Part shown: in pieces, positions 45,381 through 54,577 of the stretch
Position numbering within the stretch: position 1 is the first letter of the stretch
Layout: the number at the start of each line of letters is the position of its first letter
NCBI RefSeq assembly: GCF_026261605.1
Contig: NZ_CP102486.1
Location: 3,906,001-3,970,000, forward strand
Source: Dechloromonas sp. A34
Lineage (GTDB): Bacteria; Pseudomonadota; Gammaproteobacteria; Burkholderiales; Rhodocyclaceae
Length of the DNA: 64,000 bases
Direction: 5' to 3'
Position numbers and translations under genes: made by a program
The notes under the pieces: generated by a model
Databases searched by the model: none
The model's input: only the letters and a program-made list of their open reading frames with translations
What the model was told of the DNA's origin: nothing

Positions 45381-46517
45381 ATGACTGTCGAACATCTGCC
45401 GCGGCGCACTGCCCTTTCCCTGATCATCGCTGCTACAACCGTCTGCGCCGCCTTACTGGCCGGCTGTTCGGACAGCAAACCAGCCGCCGGCCCGGCCATG
45501 GGGCCATTGCCGGTTACCGTACTGGAAGTCCAGCCGCAACGCGTACCCTCCTCGGTCGAGGTCATGGCGCAAACCGAAGGTGCCCGCGAAACCGAAGTCC
45601 GTGCCCGCGTCGCCGGCATCCTGGTCAAGCGGTTGTATCAGGAAGGCGAGACGGTCAAGGCCGGCCAGCCGCTGTTCCAGATCGACCGCTCGACCTACGA
45701 GATCGCGCTGGCCGATGCCAAGGCCAAGGCCGAACAGACCGGTCGCGAAATGAACCGCCTGAAAGGCCTGATCGAGGCCAAGGCGATCAGCCAGAAGGAA
45801 TACGACGATGCTTCCTCGAACAACGCCATCGCCCAGACCGCGCTGCGCCAGGCCGAACTGAACCTGTCGTGGACCACGGTTACCGCCCCCGTCGGCGGCA
45901 CCACCGGCCGCGCCGCGAAGTCGGAAGGCAACCTGATCACGGCCGGTGCCGACAGCCTACTGACCTCGATCTACCAGAGCAACCCGATCTGGGTCCGTTT
46001 TAGCCTGGGTGACAGCGACCTGGCCAAGCTGGCCGGCGGCCGCGTCACCGAGAAGAACGTCAGCGGCGTTGAAATGATCCTCGCCAACGGCAGCGTTTAT
46101 CCGAAGAAGGGCAAACTGAACTTCCTGGCCAGCAATATCGACACCACACTCGGCACCCAGCAGTTGCGCGCCGAATTCGACAATGGCGACAACCAGTTGC
46201 TGCCCGGCCAGTTCGTCCGTGTCCGCCTGCTCACCGGCGAGCGCGAAGGCATGTTCCTGGTGCCGCAGTCGGCAGTGGTGCAGACCGAGCAGGGTGCCAT
46301 CGTCATGCTCGCCGGCGAAGGCGACAAGGTCGCGCCACGTCCGGTGCAGACCGCCGAATGGCGCGGCAAGGACTGGGTCATCACCGGCGGCCTGAAAGCC
46401 GGCGACAAGGTCATCATCGACAACCTGATGAAGCTCCGCCCCGGCGCCCCGGTAGCCCCGCATCCGCCGGCAGTGCCTGGCGCCGAACCTGCTGCCAAAC
46501 CGGCGCCGAAGGCTTAA
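45381..46517 (+). CDS. acrA: RND efflux periplasmic adaptor (AcrA/MexA-like)
   Basis: 378 residues from the ATG at 45381, with AGGAG upstream. It is a lipoprotein (lipobox ALLAGC). The adaptor architecture is clear: RVAGILVKRLYQEGETVKAG as first lipoyl half, a coiled-coil hairpin with KAKAEQTGREMNRLKGLI and ISQKEYDDASS, the second half VTAPVGGTTGRAA, and beta-barrel and membrane-proximal domains with a proline/alanine-rich tail. It links the inner-membrane pump to the outer-membrane channel. It is the first gene of an acrAB-oprM operon. Confidence 0.94.
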   Translation: MTVEHLPRRTALSLIIAATTVCAALLAGCSDSKPAAGPAMGPLPVTVLEVQPQRVPSSVEVMAQTEGARETEVRARVAGILVKRLYQEGETVKAGQPLFQIDRSTYEIALADAKAKAEQTGREMNRLKGLIEAKAISQKEYDDASSNNAIAQTALRQAELNLSWTTVTAPVGGTTGRAAKSEGNLITAGADSLLTSIYQSNPIWVRFSLGDSDLAKLAGGRVTEKNVSGVEMILANGSVYPKKGKLNFLASNIDTTLGTQQLRAEFDNGDNQLLPGQFVRVRLLTGEREGMFLVPQSAVVQTEQGAIVMLAGEGDKVAPRPVQTAEWRGKDWVITGGLKAGDKVIIDNLMKLRPGAPVAPHPPAVPGAEPAAKPAPKA

Positions 46518-46526
46518 GGAGCCGCC

Positions 46527-49500
46527 ATGTCGAAATTTTTCATCAACCGGCCGATTTTCGCGTCGGTCATCTCGATCATCATCGTCATTGCCGGCCTGGT
46601 TGCCTCGCAGGTCCTGCCAATCGCGCAATATCCGCAGATCGCCCCGCCGACCGTACTGATCACCGCCACCTACCCGGGCGCTTCGGCCGAAACCCTGGCC
46701 AAGACGGTTGCAGCCCCGATCGAGGAGCAACTGAACGGGGTCGAGGGCCTCTCCTATTTCACCTCGTCGGCCTCGGCCAACGGCTCGGTGACCATCACCG
46801 CCACCTTCGAAGTCGGCAGCAATGTCGACATGGCCGCGGTCAACGTCAATAACCGCGTCAAGGCCGCCGAACCCCGGCTGCCGGAAGAAGTCCGGCGCAA
46901 CGGTGTGATCGTCCAGAAGCGCTCGAACGACATCCTGCAGGTCGTCGCGCTCGAATCCGAGAAGGGCAAGTACAACACCCTGTACCTCTCCAACTACGCC
47001 AGCCTGAACATCGTCGATGAGCTGAAGCGGGTCAAGGGCGTCGGCGACGTCACCATCTTCGGCGCCCAGGACTACTCGATGCGCATCTGGCTCAAGCCCG
47101 ACCGCATGGCCCAGCTCGGCCTGACGACCAGCGACGTATCGACCGCGATCAAGGCCCAGAACGCCCAGAACGCAGCCGGCAAGATCGGCCAGGAACCGGC
47201 GCCGAGCGACCAGCAACTGGTCTACACGGTGACCGCCAAGGGCCGGCTGCTGACGCCGGAGGAATTCGGCAACATCGTGATCCGCGCCAGCGGTCCGGGC
47301 GGCCTGCTCCGCCTCAGGGACATCGCGACCATCGAACTCGGCGCCTACAGCTACGACCAGCAGGTCACGCTCGACGGCCAGCCGACCATCGCGATGGGCG
47401 TCTTCCTGCAGACCGGCGCCAATGCGCTGGAAGTGGCCGAGAAGGTCACCGCCCGCATGGACGAGCTGAAGAAGAAGTTCCCCGAGGGCATGGGCTACAT
47501 CATCCCCTTCGACACCACGCGTTTCGTTTCCGCCTCAATCAAGGAAGTGGTCAAGACGCTGATCGAAGCGATGATCCTGGTCCTCGCCGTGGTCTACATC
47601 TTCCTGCAGAGCTGGCGGGCGACGCTGATCCCGATGGTCGCCGTGCCGATCTCGCTGATCGGCACCTTCGCCGGACTCTGGCTATTCGGTTTTTCAATCA
47701 ACACCCTGACCCTGTTCGCGATGGTGCTGGCGATCGGTATCGTCGTCGATGACGCCATCGTCGTGCTCGAGAACGTCGAACGCCTGATGGCCGAAGAACA
47801 CCTGTCGCCCAAGGATGCCGCGATCAAGGCCATGCACCAGGTTCAGGGCGCACTGGTCGCCATCGTGCTGGTCCTGGTCTCGGTCTTCGTGCCGGTCGCC
47901 TTCCTCGGCGGCATCGCCGGTCAGCTCTACAAGCAGTTCGCGGTTACGGTGGCCGTCGCCGTCGTGCTCTCCGGGGTCGTCGCGCTGACCCTGACGCCGG
48001 CGCTGTGCGCCCTGCTGCTCAAGGCCCAGCATACCGAACACAAGATTTTCCGCCCCTTCAACCGGCTGTTCGAGCGCTTCACGCGCTCCTATACCTCGAC
48101 CGTCGGCTTCACGCTCAAGCACGGCATCGTCGGCGGCGCCATCTTCCTGCTGGTGATCGGCATCTGCGCCCTGTTCTTCCGCATCATCCCGGGCAGTTTC
48201 GTGCCGGCCGAAGACCAGGGCTACCTGATTTCGGCACTCATGCTGCCCGACGGCGCGACCCTGAAGCGCACCGCCACCACCGGCGAGAACATGCGCCAGA
48301 TGGTCGGTTCCGACCCTGCCGTCAAGCACACCTTCGTCGTTTCCGGCTTCGATCTGATCGGTGGTGGCAACAAGCCCAACGCCGGCACCATCTTCATTCC
48401 GCTCAAGGACTGGAGCGAGCGCGAAGCCAAGGCCCAGGACCTGGCCGGCAAGTTCATGGGCATGGGCATGATGCAGTCCGACGGCCTGGCGCTGGTCTTC
48501 AATCCGCCGCCGATTATGGGCCTCGGGACCGCCGGCGGCTTTGAGGTCTATCTCCAGAACCGGGTCGATGGCGATGCGCGCAAGCTCAACGAAGTGACCC
48601 AGACCTTCATAGCTGAATTGCAGAAGCGCCCGGAATTCACCCGCATTTCGACCTTCTTCCGCCCGACCGTGCCCCAGCTCTTCGTCGAAGTCGACGAGCC
48701 CAAGGTGCTGGCGCTGGGCATCCCGCTGGCCAGCGTCTACGAGACCCTGCAAAGCTCGATGGGCGCGCTCTACGTCAATGACTTCAACAAGGCCGGCCGC
48801 GTCTATCGTGTGCAGTTGCAGGCCGACGCCAGCTACCGGATGAAGCCGGACGATCTCGGCAAGGTCTATGTGCGCAGCACGACGAGCAACGCGATGATTC
48901 CGCTGTCGGCGATCAGCACGGTGAAGAGCGTCGTCGGCCCGGAGCAGGTTGAACGCTTCAACGGTTTTATCGCCGCCAAGGTCATGGGCGATTCGAAGCC
49001 CGGCATCAGTTCCGGCGACGCCATCAAGATCGTCGAGGAAGTCGCTGCTGCCAACCTGCCCAGCGGTTATGAAATAGCCTGGACCGGCCAGGCCTTCCAG
49101 GAAAAGCGCAGTTCCGGCTCATCGGTTCAGGCCTTCGGTTTTGCCATCATCATGGTCTTCCTGATCCTTGCCGCCCAGTACGAGAAGTGGTCCCTGCCAG
49201 TCGCCGTCGTCATGGCCGTACCTTTCGCGCTGATGGGTGCCCTGACCGCGATCTGGCTGCGCGGCATGCCGAACGATATCTATTTCCAGATCGGCCTCGT
49301 CGTACTGATCGGGCTGGCATCGAAAAATGCCATTCTAATCGTCGAATTCGCCGCCCAGAAGTACGCCGAGGGCAAGAGTGCCGCCGAAGCGGCCCTCGAG
49401 GCCGCCCGCCTCCGGCTGCGTCCAATCATCATGACCTCGCTCGCCTTCGTGCTCGGCGTTTTCCCGCTGGTCAAAGCCAGCGGTGCCGGCGCCGCCGCCC

Positions 49501-49661
49501 GCCAGTCGATGGGCACCGGCGTCTTTGCCGGGATGATCGCCGCCACCTTTATCGCCACCATTTTCATTCCGCTCTTCTTCATGTGGCTGGAACGCGGCAA
49601 ACAGATGCGCCCTGCCGGCGATCTGGATGACGCCCTGCCGGAGGAAACCCAACATGCCTAA
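46527..49661 (+). CDS. acrB: RND multidrug efflux transporter (HAE1 family, AcrB-like)
   Basis: 1044 residues, the full length for the HAE1 family, starting nine bases after acrA. The N-terminus MSKFFINRPIFASVISIIIV is typical. The transmembrane helix 4 proton-relay motif is present as AIGIVVDDAIVVLENVER (two aspartates), and the sequence GLASKNAILIVEFA is conserved. Twelve membrane helices and two large periplasmic loops are expected. It exports hydrophobic drugs and solvents using the proton gradient. The substrate range is not predictable. Confidence 0.96.
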   Translation: MSKFFINRPIFASVISIIIVIAGLVASQVLPIAQYPQIAPPTVLITATYPGASAETLAKTVAAPIEEQLNGVEGLSYFTSSASANGSVTITATFEVGSNVDMAAVNVNNRVKAAEPRLPEEVRRNGVIVQKRSNDILQVVALESEKGKYNTLYLSNYASLNIVDELKRVKGVGDVTIFGAQDYSMRIWLKPDRMAQLGLTTSDVSTAIKAQNAQNAAGKIGQEPAPSDQQLVYTVTAKGRLLTPEEFGNIVIRASGPGGLLRLRDIATIELGAYSYDQQVTLDGQPTIAMGVFLQTGANALEVAEKVTARMDELKKKFPEGMGYIIPFDTTRFVSASIKEVVKTLIEAMILVLAVVYIFLQSWRATLIPMVAVPISLIGTFAGLWLFGFSINTLTLFAMVLAIGIVVDDAIVVLENVERLMAEEHLSPKDAAIKAMHQVQGALVAIVLVLVSVFVPVAFLGGIAGQLYKQFAVTVAVAVVLSGVVALTLTPALCALLLKAQHTEHKIFRPFNRLFERFTRSYTSTVGFTLKHGIVGGAIFLLVIGICALFFRIIPGSFVPAEDQGYLISALMLPDGATLKRTATTGENMRQMVGSDPAVKHTFVVSGFDLIGGGNKPNAGTIFIPLKDWSEREAKAQDLAGKFMGMGMMQSDGLALVFNPPPIMGLGTAGGFEVYLQNRVDGDARKLNEVTQTFIAELQKRPEFTRISTFFRPTVPQLFVEVDEPKVLALGIPLASVYETLQSSMGALYVNDFNKAGRVYRVQLQADASYRMKPDDLGKVYVRSTTSNAMIPLSAISTVKSVVGPEQVERFNGFIAAKVMGDSKPGISSGDAIKIVEEVAAANLPSGYEIAWTGQAFQEKRSSGSSVQAFGFAIIMVFLILAAQYEKWSLPVAVVMAVPFALMGALTAIWLRGMPNDIYFQIGLVVLIGLASKNAILIVEFAAQKYAEGKSAAEAALEAARLRLRPIIMTSLAFVLGVFPLVKASGAGAAARQSMGTGVFAGMIAATFIATIFIPLFFMWLERGKQMRPAGDLDDALPEETQHA

Positions 49662-51105
49662 ACCCCAAAACATCCGGCTCGCCGCCGTTCTGAGTGCCGC
49701 CCTGGCGCTCGGTGGCTGCGCCATCGGCCCCGACTACCTGCGACCGAGCGCCTGGCTGCCGACCGCCTTCCGCGAAGCCCCACCCCTGCCGCCAGTGCAG
49801 AATGCCGCCCTGGACACCCGTTGGTGGTCGCTGTTCGGCGATGCAACCTTGAACGATCTGGTCGATCAGGCGCTGAACAACAATGCCGACCTGCGTATCG
49901 CCATCGCCCGCGTCGAACAGGCCAACGCCGTCGCCCGCGAGGCCGGCGCCGCCTTCTTCCCGGAAATCGACGGCCAGGCGGCCGCCACCAACAGCAAGCC
50001 GAGCACCAAGACGGCGACCTGGCGGGAGGGCTTCACGCCTTCATTACTGCATTCGCGCAGCGCCGCGCTGACCACCTCCTACGAACTCGATGTCTGGGGT
50101 CGTGTCCGGCGCAGCAACGAAGCCTTGCAGGCCAGCCTGCTGGGAAGCCAGTATGCGCGCGACTCGATCCGGCTGACCGTGGCCGGCCTTGTCGCCACCA
50201 ATTACCTGAGCTTGCGTGCCGCCGACGCCCAACTGGCGGTAACCACCGAATCGCTGAAGAGCCGTGAGGAAAGCCTGAAACTGGTCAAGACCCGGGTCGA
50301 TGCCGGGCTGGTTTCGCCGCTCGATCTCTATCAGGCCGAGACTGCGCTCGCCACGCTGCAAGCACAGCAGGCCGAGCAGCGCCGGCTCCGGGCGCTGACC
50401 GAGCACCAGCTCGCCCTGCTCACCGCCAATCCGGAGCTGAAGATCGCCGCCGGCGACCTCCGCCAACTGCCGCTACCGCCCTTGCCACCGGCCGGGCTAC
50501 CGGCCGACCTGATCGAAGCCCGGCCCGACGTCCGCGAAGCCGAGCAGAAGCTGGTCGCCGCCAATGCCAACATCGGCGTCGCCAAGGCCGGCTATTACCC
50601 GCGATTCTCGCTGACTGGCAGTATCGGTACCGAAAGCAAGACACTCTCCGACCTCTTCAGCGCCGGCTCCAATACTTGGTCGCTCGGTCTCGGGCTGTTC
50701 ATGCCGATCCTCGATTTCGGCCGCACCTCGGCACGCGTCGATCAGGCCAAGGCACTCAACGAGCAGTCGCTGATCGCCTGGCAAAACAGTTTGCAGGTCG
50801 CCTACAAGGAAGTTCGCGATGCGCTGGTCAATCTGCGCGAGCAGGGCGAGGCAGAAACGGCACAGACCGTCCGCGTCGATAATGCGCAAAAAGCCCTCGA
50901 CATCGCCCGCCGGCGTTACGAGGCCGGCTATTCCGGCTACCTCGACCTGCTCGACGCCCAGCGCACCAGCAACGACGCCCTGCTGGCCATGATCGGCACG
51001 CGTCAGGCCCGACTGGCCGCGTCGGTCGATCTGTTCCGTGCCATCGGCGGCGGCTGGAAGGACGACAAGAAGAGCGAAAACGCAGCACCACTTGCCCTAA
51101 AATAA
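49654..51105 (+). CDS. oprM: RND efflux outer-membrane channel lipoprotein (OprM/NodT family)
   Basis: 483 residues from the ATG at 49654, which overlaps the acrB stop by eight bases; GGAGG lies nine bases upstream. A lipobox (ALALGGC) begins the mature protein, followed by the family motif AIGPDYLRPSAWLP. Two TolC-like outer membrane efflux repeats contain NADLRIAIARVEQANAVARE and ARRRYEAGYSGYLDLLDAQR. It completes the tripartite pump. Confidence 0.94.
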   Translation: MPKPQNIRLAAVLSAALALGGCAIGPDYLRPSAWLPTAFREAPPLPPVQNAALDTRWWSLFGDATLNDLVDQALNNNADLRIAIARVEQANAVAREAGAAFFPEIDGQAAATNSKPSTKTATWREGFTPSLLHSRSAALTTSYELDVWGRVRRSNEALQASLLGSQYARDSIRLTVAGLVATNYLSLRAADAQLAVTTESLKSREESLKLVKTRVDAGLVSPLDLYQAETALATLQAQQAEQRRLRALTEHQLALLTANPELKIAAGDLRQLPLPPLPPAGLPADLIEARPDVREAEQKLVAANANIGVAKAGYYPRFSLTGSIGTESKTLSDLFSAGSNTWSLGLGLFMPILDFGRTSARVDQAKALNEQSLIAWQNSLQVAYKEVRDALVNLREQGEAETAQTVRVDNAQKALDIARRRYEAGYSGYLDLLDAQRTSNDALLAMIGTRQARLAASVDLFRAIGGGWKDDKKSENAAPLALK

Positions 51106-51181
51106 GCGTTTCTGCGCTCGGGGGTACGTTGGCTTGTCCATCGTCCCTCGGCGCTGACCAACCGCTTTTTGGGCAAGTATC

Positions 51182-52285
51182 ATGGATTTCAGCAGCCTGA
51201 CCGATTTTTTCGGCGAGACAACCGGCATCGTGCTGGCCGGCCTCGGCATCGGGCTGTTCTTCGGTTTCTTCGCCCAACGCTCCCGCTTCTGCCTGCGCTC
51301 GGCCGTCGTCGAATTTTGGAATCGCCAGGGCACGAGCAAGCTGGCGGTCTGGCTGTTCGCCTTTTCCAGTGCGGTGATCGCCACCCAGCTATTTATCGTT
51401 CTCGGCTGGCTCGACGTCGGTCAGGCCCGCCAGCTCTCGGCCACCGGCAGCCTCTCCGGCGCCTTGCTCGGCGGCCTGCTGTTCGGCATCGGCATGATCC
51501 TGGCGCGCGGCTGCTCCAGCCGAATGCTGGTCCTCGCCGCCAACGGCAACCTGCGCGCCCTGCTCACCGGCCTGATTTTTGCGGTAACCGCCCAGGCATC
51601 GCTGAACGGTCAGCTCTCGCCGCTGCGCACCTGGCTTTCCGGTCTGTGGACCGTCGACGGCGGCGCCGCGCGCGACCTGCTCGCCACCTTTCACCTCGGT
51701 CATTCCGGCGGTGTGATCTTCGGTCTGTTCTGGTTGGCTGCCGCCATCCATTTCGCCCGCCGCGCCAAGCTTAGCCGACGCGAAGGCCTGGCCAGCCTCG
51801 GGGTCGGCCTGATGATCGCGCTGGCCTGGCTGACCACCTACCGGATCGGCAACCAGTCGTTTGAAATCGTCCCCGTGCAGAGCCTGAGTTTCACCGGCCC
51901 CTCGGCCAACATGCTGATGCTCGTACTCTCCCCACCGGGCCAGCCCTGGGATTTCGACATCGGTCTGGTCCCCGGCGTCGTGCTGGGATCCTTCCTGGCC
52001 GGACTGTGGGGACGGGAACTGAAGCTGGAAGGCTTCAAGGATGGTCAAAGCATGCGGCGCTACATCATCGGCGCGCTGTGCATGGGTTTCGGAGGCATGC
52101 TGGCCGGCGGCTGCGCGGTCGGCGCCGGAGTCTCCGGTGCTGCGGTCTTCGCGCTCACGGCCTGGCTGGCGCTGATCGGCATGTGGGCGGGAGCAGGAAT
52201 GACCGACCATTGGATCGATCGCCCCCTGCGTCAGCCGAACACTGCACCAATGGCCAGCGGCGGTCTCGAGACCACTCAGCCCTGA
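51182..52285 (+). CDS. YeeE/YedE family sulfur transporter (TsuA-like)
   Basis: 367 residues from the ATG at 51182. It is a polytopic membrane protein with the two-half YeeE/YedE layout. Three cysteines lie in family-typical contexts: C37 (SRFCLRS), C111 (ARGCSSRM) and C311 (AGGCAVGAG). These correspond in position to the cysteines proposed to relay thiosulfate in E. coli TsuA. No tusA-like gene is adjacent. Because the sox locus begins about 2 kb away, a role in thiosulfate uptake is plausible but inferred. The sequence after the stop contains a long-range inverted repeat. Confidence 0.85.
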   Translation: MDFSSLTDFFGETTGIVLAGLGIGLFFGFFAQRSRFCLRSAVVEFWNRQGTSKLAVWLFAFSSAVIATQLFIVLGWLDVGQARQLSATGSLSGALLGGLLFGIGMILARGCSSRMLVLAANGNLRALLTGLIFAVTAQASLNGQLSPLRTWLSGLWTVDGGAARDLLATFHLGHSGGVIFGLFWLAAAIHFARRAKLSRREGLASLGVGLMIALAWLTTYRIGNQSFEIVPVQSLSFTGPSANMLMLVLSPPGQPWDFDIGLVPGVVLGSFLAGLWGRELKLEGFKDGQSMRRYIIGALCMGFGGMLAGGCAVGAGVSGAAVFALTAWLALIGMWAGAGMTDHWIDRPLRQPNTAPMASGGLETTQP

Positions 52286-52341
52286 AGCCGTAATTCCAGG
52301 ACGGCGACAATGGGCTTCAATGATTAGCGGTTCAGTCGCGT

Positions 52342-52421
52342 GCGTGGCACTCGGCGAAACATAGTGACAAATCGGGTTCGAATCAAAAGTAGATCAAATC
52401 CGTCTATTGTCAGTGCCACGC
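52342..52421. repeat. Inverted repeat, 10-bp arms with 60-bp spacer
   Basis: GCGTGGCACT (52342-52351) is exactly complementary to AGTGCCACGC (52412-52421). It lies in the 220-bp gene-free region between the YeeE/YedE gene and the convergent PEP-CTERM gene, where it could fold as a 3'-end structure. There is no T-run. Confidence 0.4.
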
Positions 52422-52506
52422 AAATGCTATGCATGCTGAGTCTACCCCCTCGGTGCTGAATACTCTACCTTGTGGCACAAGGAGGCAGGATCAAACGCCT
52501 CAGAAT

Positions 52507-53385
52507 TTAGAGTGCATGTTTGCGGCGGCTGGCCAAGCCTGCCAGCCCTACCCCAACAAGCAACAGCGTGGCGGGTTCTGGCACCCCTGAAGGTGGATCG
52601 GTGATGGAACCACCGCCGCCAGCGGCGGCTCCGATAATGTAGCTGCGCGCAGGATTACTACCATCCAGCGCCAGCGTGGTTAAACCACCAAAATTACCTT
52701 CGAAATGACTATGGCAAGGCCCGGCATTGGCATCAATATCCGAATTGCTCAGGCCAGGGAAAGCTGCGCTCCCTGCGGCCGTCAGGGTGGCCCCAGAAGA
52801 GTTGCAACCGCTAACTTCGGTGAGACCAGGAAGCAGGGCAGTAAGCCAGCCGTATGCGACGGGCCCGCTACCGTGCGCCATTAATCCACCACCTGATCCT
52901 ACAAACGAATTAATGGCATTAGCGTTAGCGGTAAGTGCGGCACCTTCGGTAGCGACTAGATTATTACTAGCTCCCGTACCGGCAATCCATATGACACCAG
53001 GATTCACCGCACCGCTCGCCAAATCGCTAAAAAATGTGCCGATGTTCGTTGCACCGTCGTAGAACGATAAGCTTCGCCCCAAGACGTTGGCGACAGAGTT
53101 AATTGCACCACCTGCATTAGAGGATGTGTAAACCCCCGCGCCTGGATTGACTGAACCCAAGGCGACGATATCCACCGTTAAGGCACCAGGCCTGGTCTGA
53201 GTACCAAAAAGACTGGAAATTGCCTTTTCGATGTAGAGCCAGCCTTCAAGATTTGCCCCTCCGGCACTCCGGGAGCCGTGATCCGTCAAATCATCTCCGC
53301 CCAAAATGACCGGGCCGGCCCAACTTGCTGCTGAAACCAACAGCCCCAACGAGGCTGTCACTGCGAGTTTTACACTTTTTTTCAT
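52507..53385 (-). CDS. PEP-CTERM sorting domain protein
   Basis: 292 residues from the ATG at 53385, preceded by GAGGAGAC. A signal peptide (MKKSVKLAVTASLGLLVSAA, cleavage near SWA-GP) and the C-terminal sorting signal VPEPATLLLVGVGLAGLASR followed by basic residues mark it as an exosortase substrate. The body is Gly/Ala/Ser/Asn-rich with few charged residues. It is likely a surface or extracellular matrix protein. The exosortase and prsK/prsR genes are not in the window. A sigma-54-type promoter lies upstream. Confidence 0.88.
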   Translation of the reverse strand: MKKSVKLAVTASLGLLVSAASWAGPVILGGDDLTDHGSRSAGGANLEGWLYIEKAISSLFGTQTRPGALTVDIVALGSVNPGAGVYTSSNAGGAINSVANVLGRSLSFYDGATNIGTFFSDLASGAVNPGVIWIAGTGASNNLVATEGAALTANANAINSFVGSGGGLMAHGSGPVAYGWLTALLPGLTEVSGCNSSGATLTAAGSAAFPGLSNSDIDANAGPCHSHFEGNFGGLTTLALDGSNPARSYIIGAAAGGGGSITDPPSGVPEPATLLLVGVGLAGLASRRKHAL

Positions 53386-53706
53386 GGGAGTCTCCTCATT
53401 AAAAACCACGCCAAAAAGACAGCGCCAGAAAATCAGGCAACATACGCGCCAGTACTAATAATTTATTTTTAATTTTTAATAATCATGTTGTTATAAAACA
53501 ACCAACTGGCGACGATAGATTGGTTTGATTATTTTCAGGCGGAGCTGTAAGAATCTTCGACAGATAATCGCGATGGATTTTTGGTCACCTAACCGACCCT
53601 GCGGCCACCCGAAAAAACTACTGGCAAAATCCCCTTACAATTCGGCGTCGGCCCCAATCGCCCTGTAGCGTTATTCGAGTATCGAATCCTTCGTATCGGA
53701 AGCGCC
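53386..53706. other. 321-bp AT-rich regulatory region
   Basis: Unlike its surroundings this region is AT-rich, especially 53455-53500. It holds the sigma-54-like promoter for the PEP-CTERM gene and a perfect GTTGTT-ATAA-AACAAC inverted repeat (53487-53502). The ribosome site of the downstream small lipoprotein gene lies at its right end. I see no gene in it. Confidence 0.6.
53436..53451 (-). promoter_or_regulatory. Sigma-54-type promoter of the PEP-CTERM gene
   Basis: Read on the minus strand, TGGCGCGTATGTTGCC matches the -24/-12 consensus TGGCAC-N5-TTGC with GG and GC exactly 10 bp apart. It lies 50 bp upstream of the start codon, giving a leader of about 40 nt. PEP-CTERM genes are known to be controlled by sigma-54 together with the PrsK/PrsR two-component system, which supports the assignment. 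Confidence 0.7.
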
Positions 53707-53832
53707 ATGAAAAAAATCTTCGCCACTGCCCTGATTGCCTTGACCGTCGCCAGCCTGAGCGGCTGCTTCCCGGTTTTCATTCCGGTGGGTGATCATCACG
53801 GCCACCACAGAGGGCATCACCGCGGCGGGTAA
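53707..53832 (+). CDS. His-rich 41-residue microlipoprotein
   Basis: It starts at the ATG at 53707, with GGAAGC six bases upstream. A lipobox (VASLSGC) follows a short signal (MKKIFATALIALT). The mature part is only about 22 residues and ends in HHGHHRGHHRGG, a likely metal-binding tail. I do not know the family. Confidence 0.6.
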   Translation: MKKIFATALIALTVASLSGCFPVFIPVGDHHGHHRGHHRGG

Positions 53833-53907
53833 TACCTGCTTGACTGCTTCCAATGCCATCCCGGGCCGCAATTCGCCCGGCCCCCATCGGTCGATAACGC
53901 TCGTACG

Positions 53908-53933
53908 AAAAAAATCCCCGCCGCAGCGGGGAT
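53908..53933 (-). terminator. Intrinsic terminator at the end of the sox operon
   Basis: On the minus strand the stem ATCCCCGC/GCGGGGAT with a TGCG loop is followed by a run of Ts, 20 bp after the stop of the rhodanese gene. Confidence 0.92.
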
Positions 53934-53953
53934 TGCTCCTGTAACCGGGAAAT

Positions 53954-54577
53954 TCAGCGCGGAAAGTACATCCTGGCCTTGTCCAGTTTGTAGGTCCAGG
54001 GCAGGTTGGCGTTCTTCCAGCCATTAACCACGCGCTGGCCGCTCCTGGCGCCTTCTTTGGCGCTATCGCCCTCGACGCCTTCGGCCACGCTATAGACCTT
54101 GTTATAACCAGCCATCTGCAATCTGTCCTGGGCCTTGGAACTGCGGTCTCCGGAGCGGCAGATGACGATAATCGTGGCGTCCTTGCCCAGCCCCATGTCC
54201 TTCAGGCGGCGCTCCACTTCCGGCACGAAGTCCTGGTTCGGCTCGAGCTTGTACATGAAGCGCTTGTCATCCCACTCGGTCATCAACTCAGGGTGTTCGA
54301 CATAGGGCACCAGCGCGTCGGCGTCGCTCGGCCAGCCGACGTACATCGCCTCGGCCCGGGTCCGGACGTCGAAGAAAGCGACGCCTTTCGGATCCTTCTT
54401 TTTCATCTCGTAAGCCTGCTGTGGCGTCAGGCAGAGGCCGACTTTGGACTTCTTGACGTCAGGCAGCTTGTCCCAGTCGGTACTGCCCGACGCCCAGTCG
54501 GCCGCCAGATTCAACGAAGATACCGCCAGCAAGCCAACGGCGAACCACTGTTTGAAAGTAGCATTTTTCTTCATCAT
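53954..54577 (-). CDS. Exported rhodanese-domain protein of the sox cluster
   Basis: 207 residues from the ATG at 54577, which overlaps the soxB stop by four bases (ATGA). An N-terminal signal or anchor (about 8-26, KQWFAVGLLAVSSLNLA) precedes a rhodanese domain with VAFFDVRTRAEAMYVG and the catalytic cysteine loop IIVICRSGDRSSKA. It probably accepts or delivers sulfane sulfur in the periplasm alongside SoxYZ. The precise role is inferred from context. It is the last gene before the operon terminator. Confidence 0.88.
   Translation of the reverse strand: MMKKNATFKQWFAVGLLAVSSLNLAADWASGSTDWDKLPDVKKSKVGLCLTPQQAYEMKKKDPKGVAFFDVRTRAEAMYVGWPSDADALVPYVEHPELMTEWDDKRFMYKLEPNQDFVPEVERRLKDMGLGKDATIIVICRSGDRSSKAQDRLQMAGYNKVYSVAEGVEGDSAKEGARSGQRVVNGWKNANLPWTYKLDKARMYFPR

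Noticed and set aside
47694..48752. 352-residue frame antisense to acrB
   Set aside because: Shadow of acrB; low-complexity D/G/Q/E/R sequence with no family features.
52365..52390. Sequence GGGTTCGAATC resembling a tRNA T-arm
   Set aside because: No acceptor, D or anticodon arm can be folded around it, so it is not a tRNA or a recognisable tRNA fragment.
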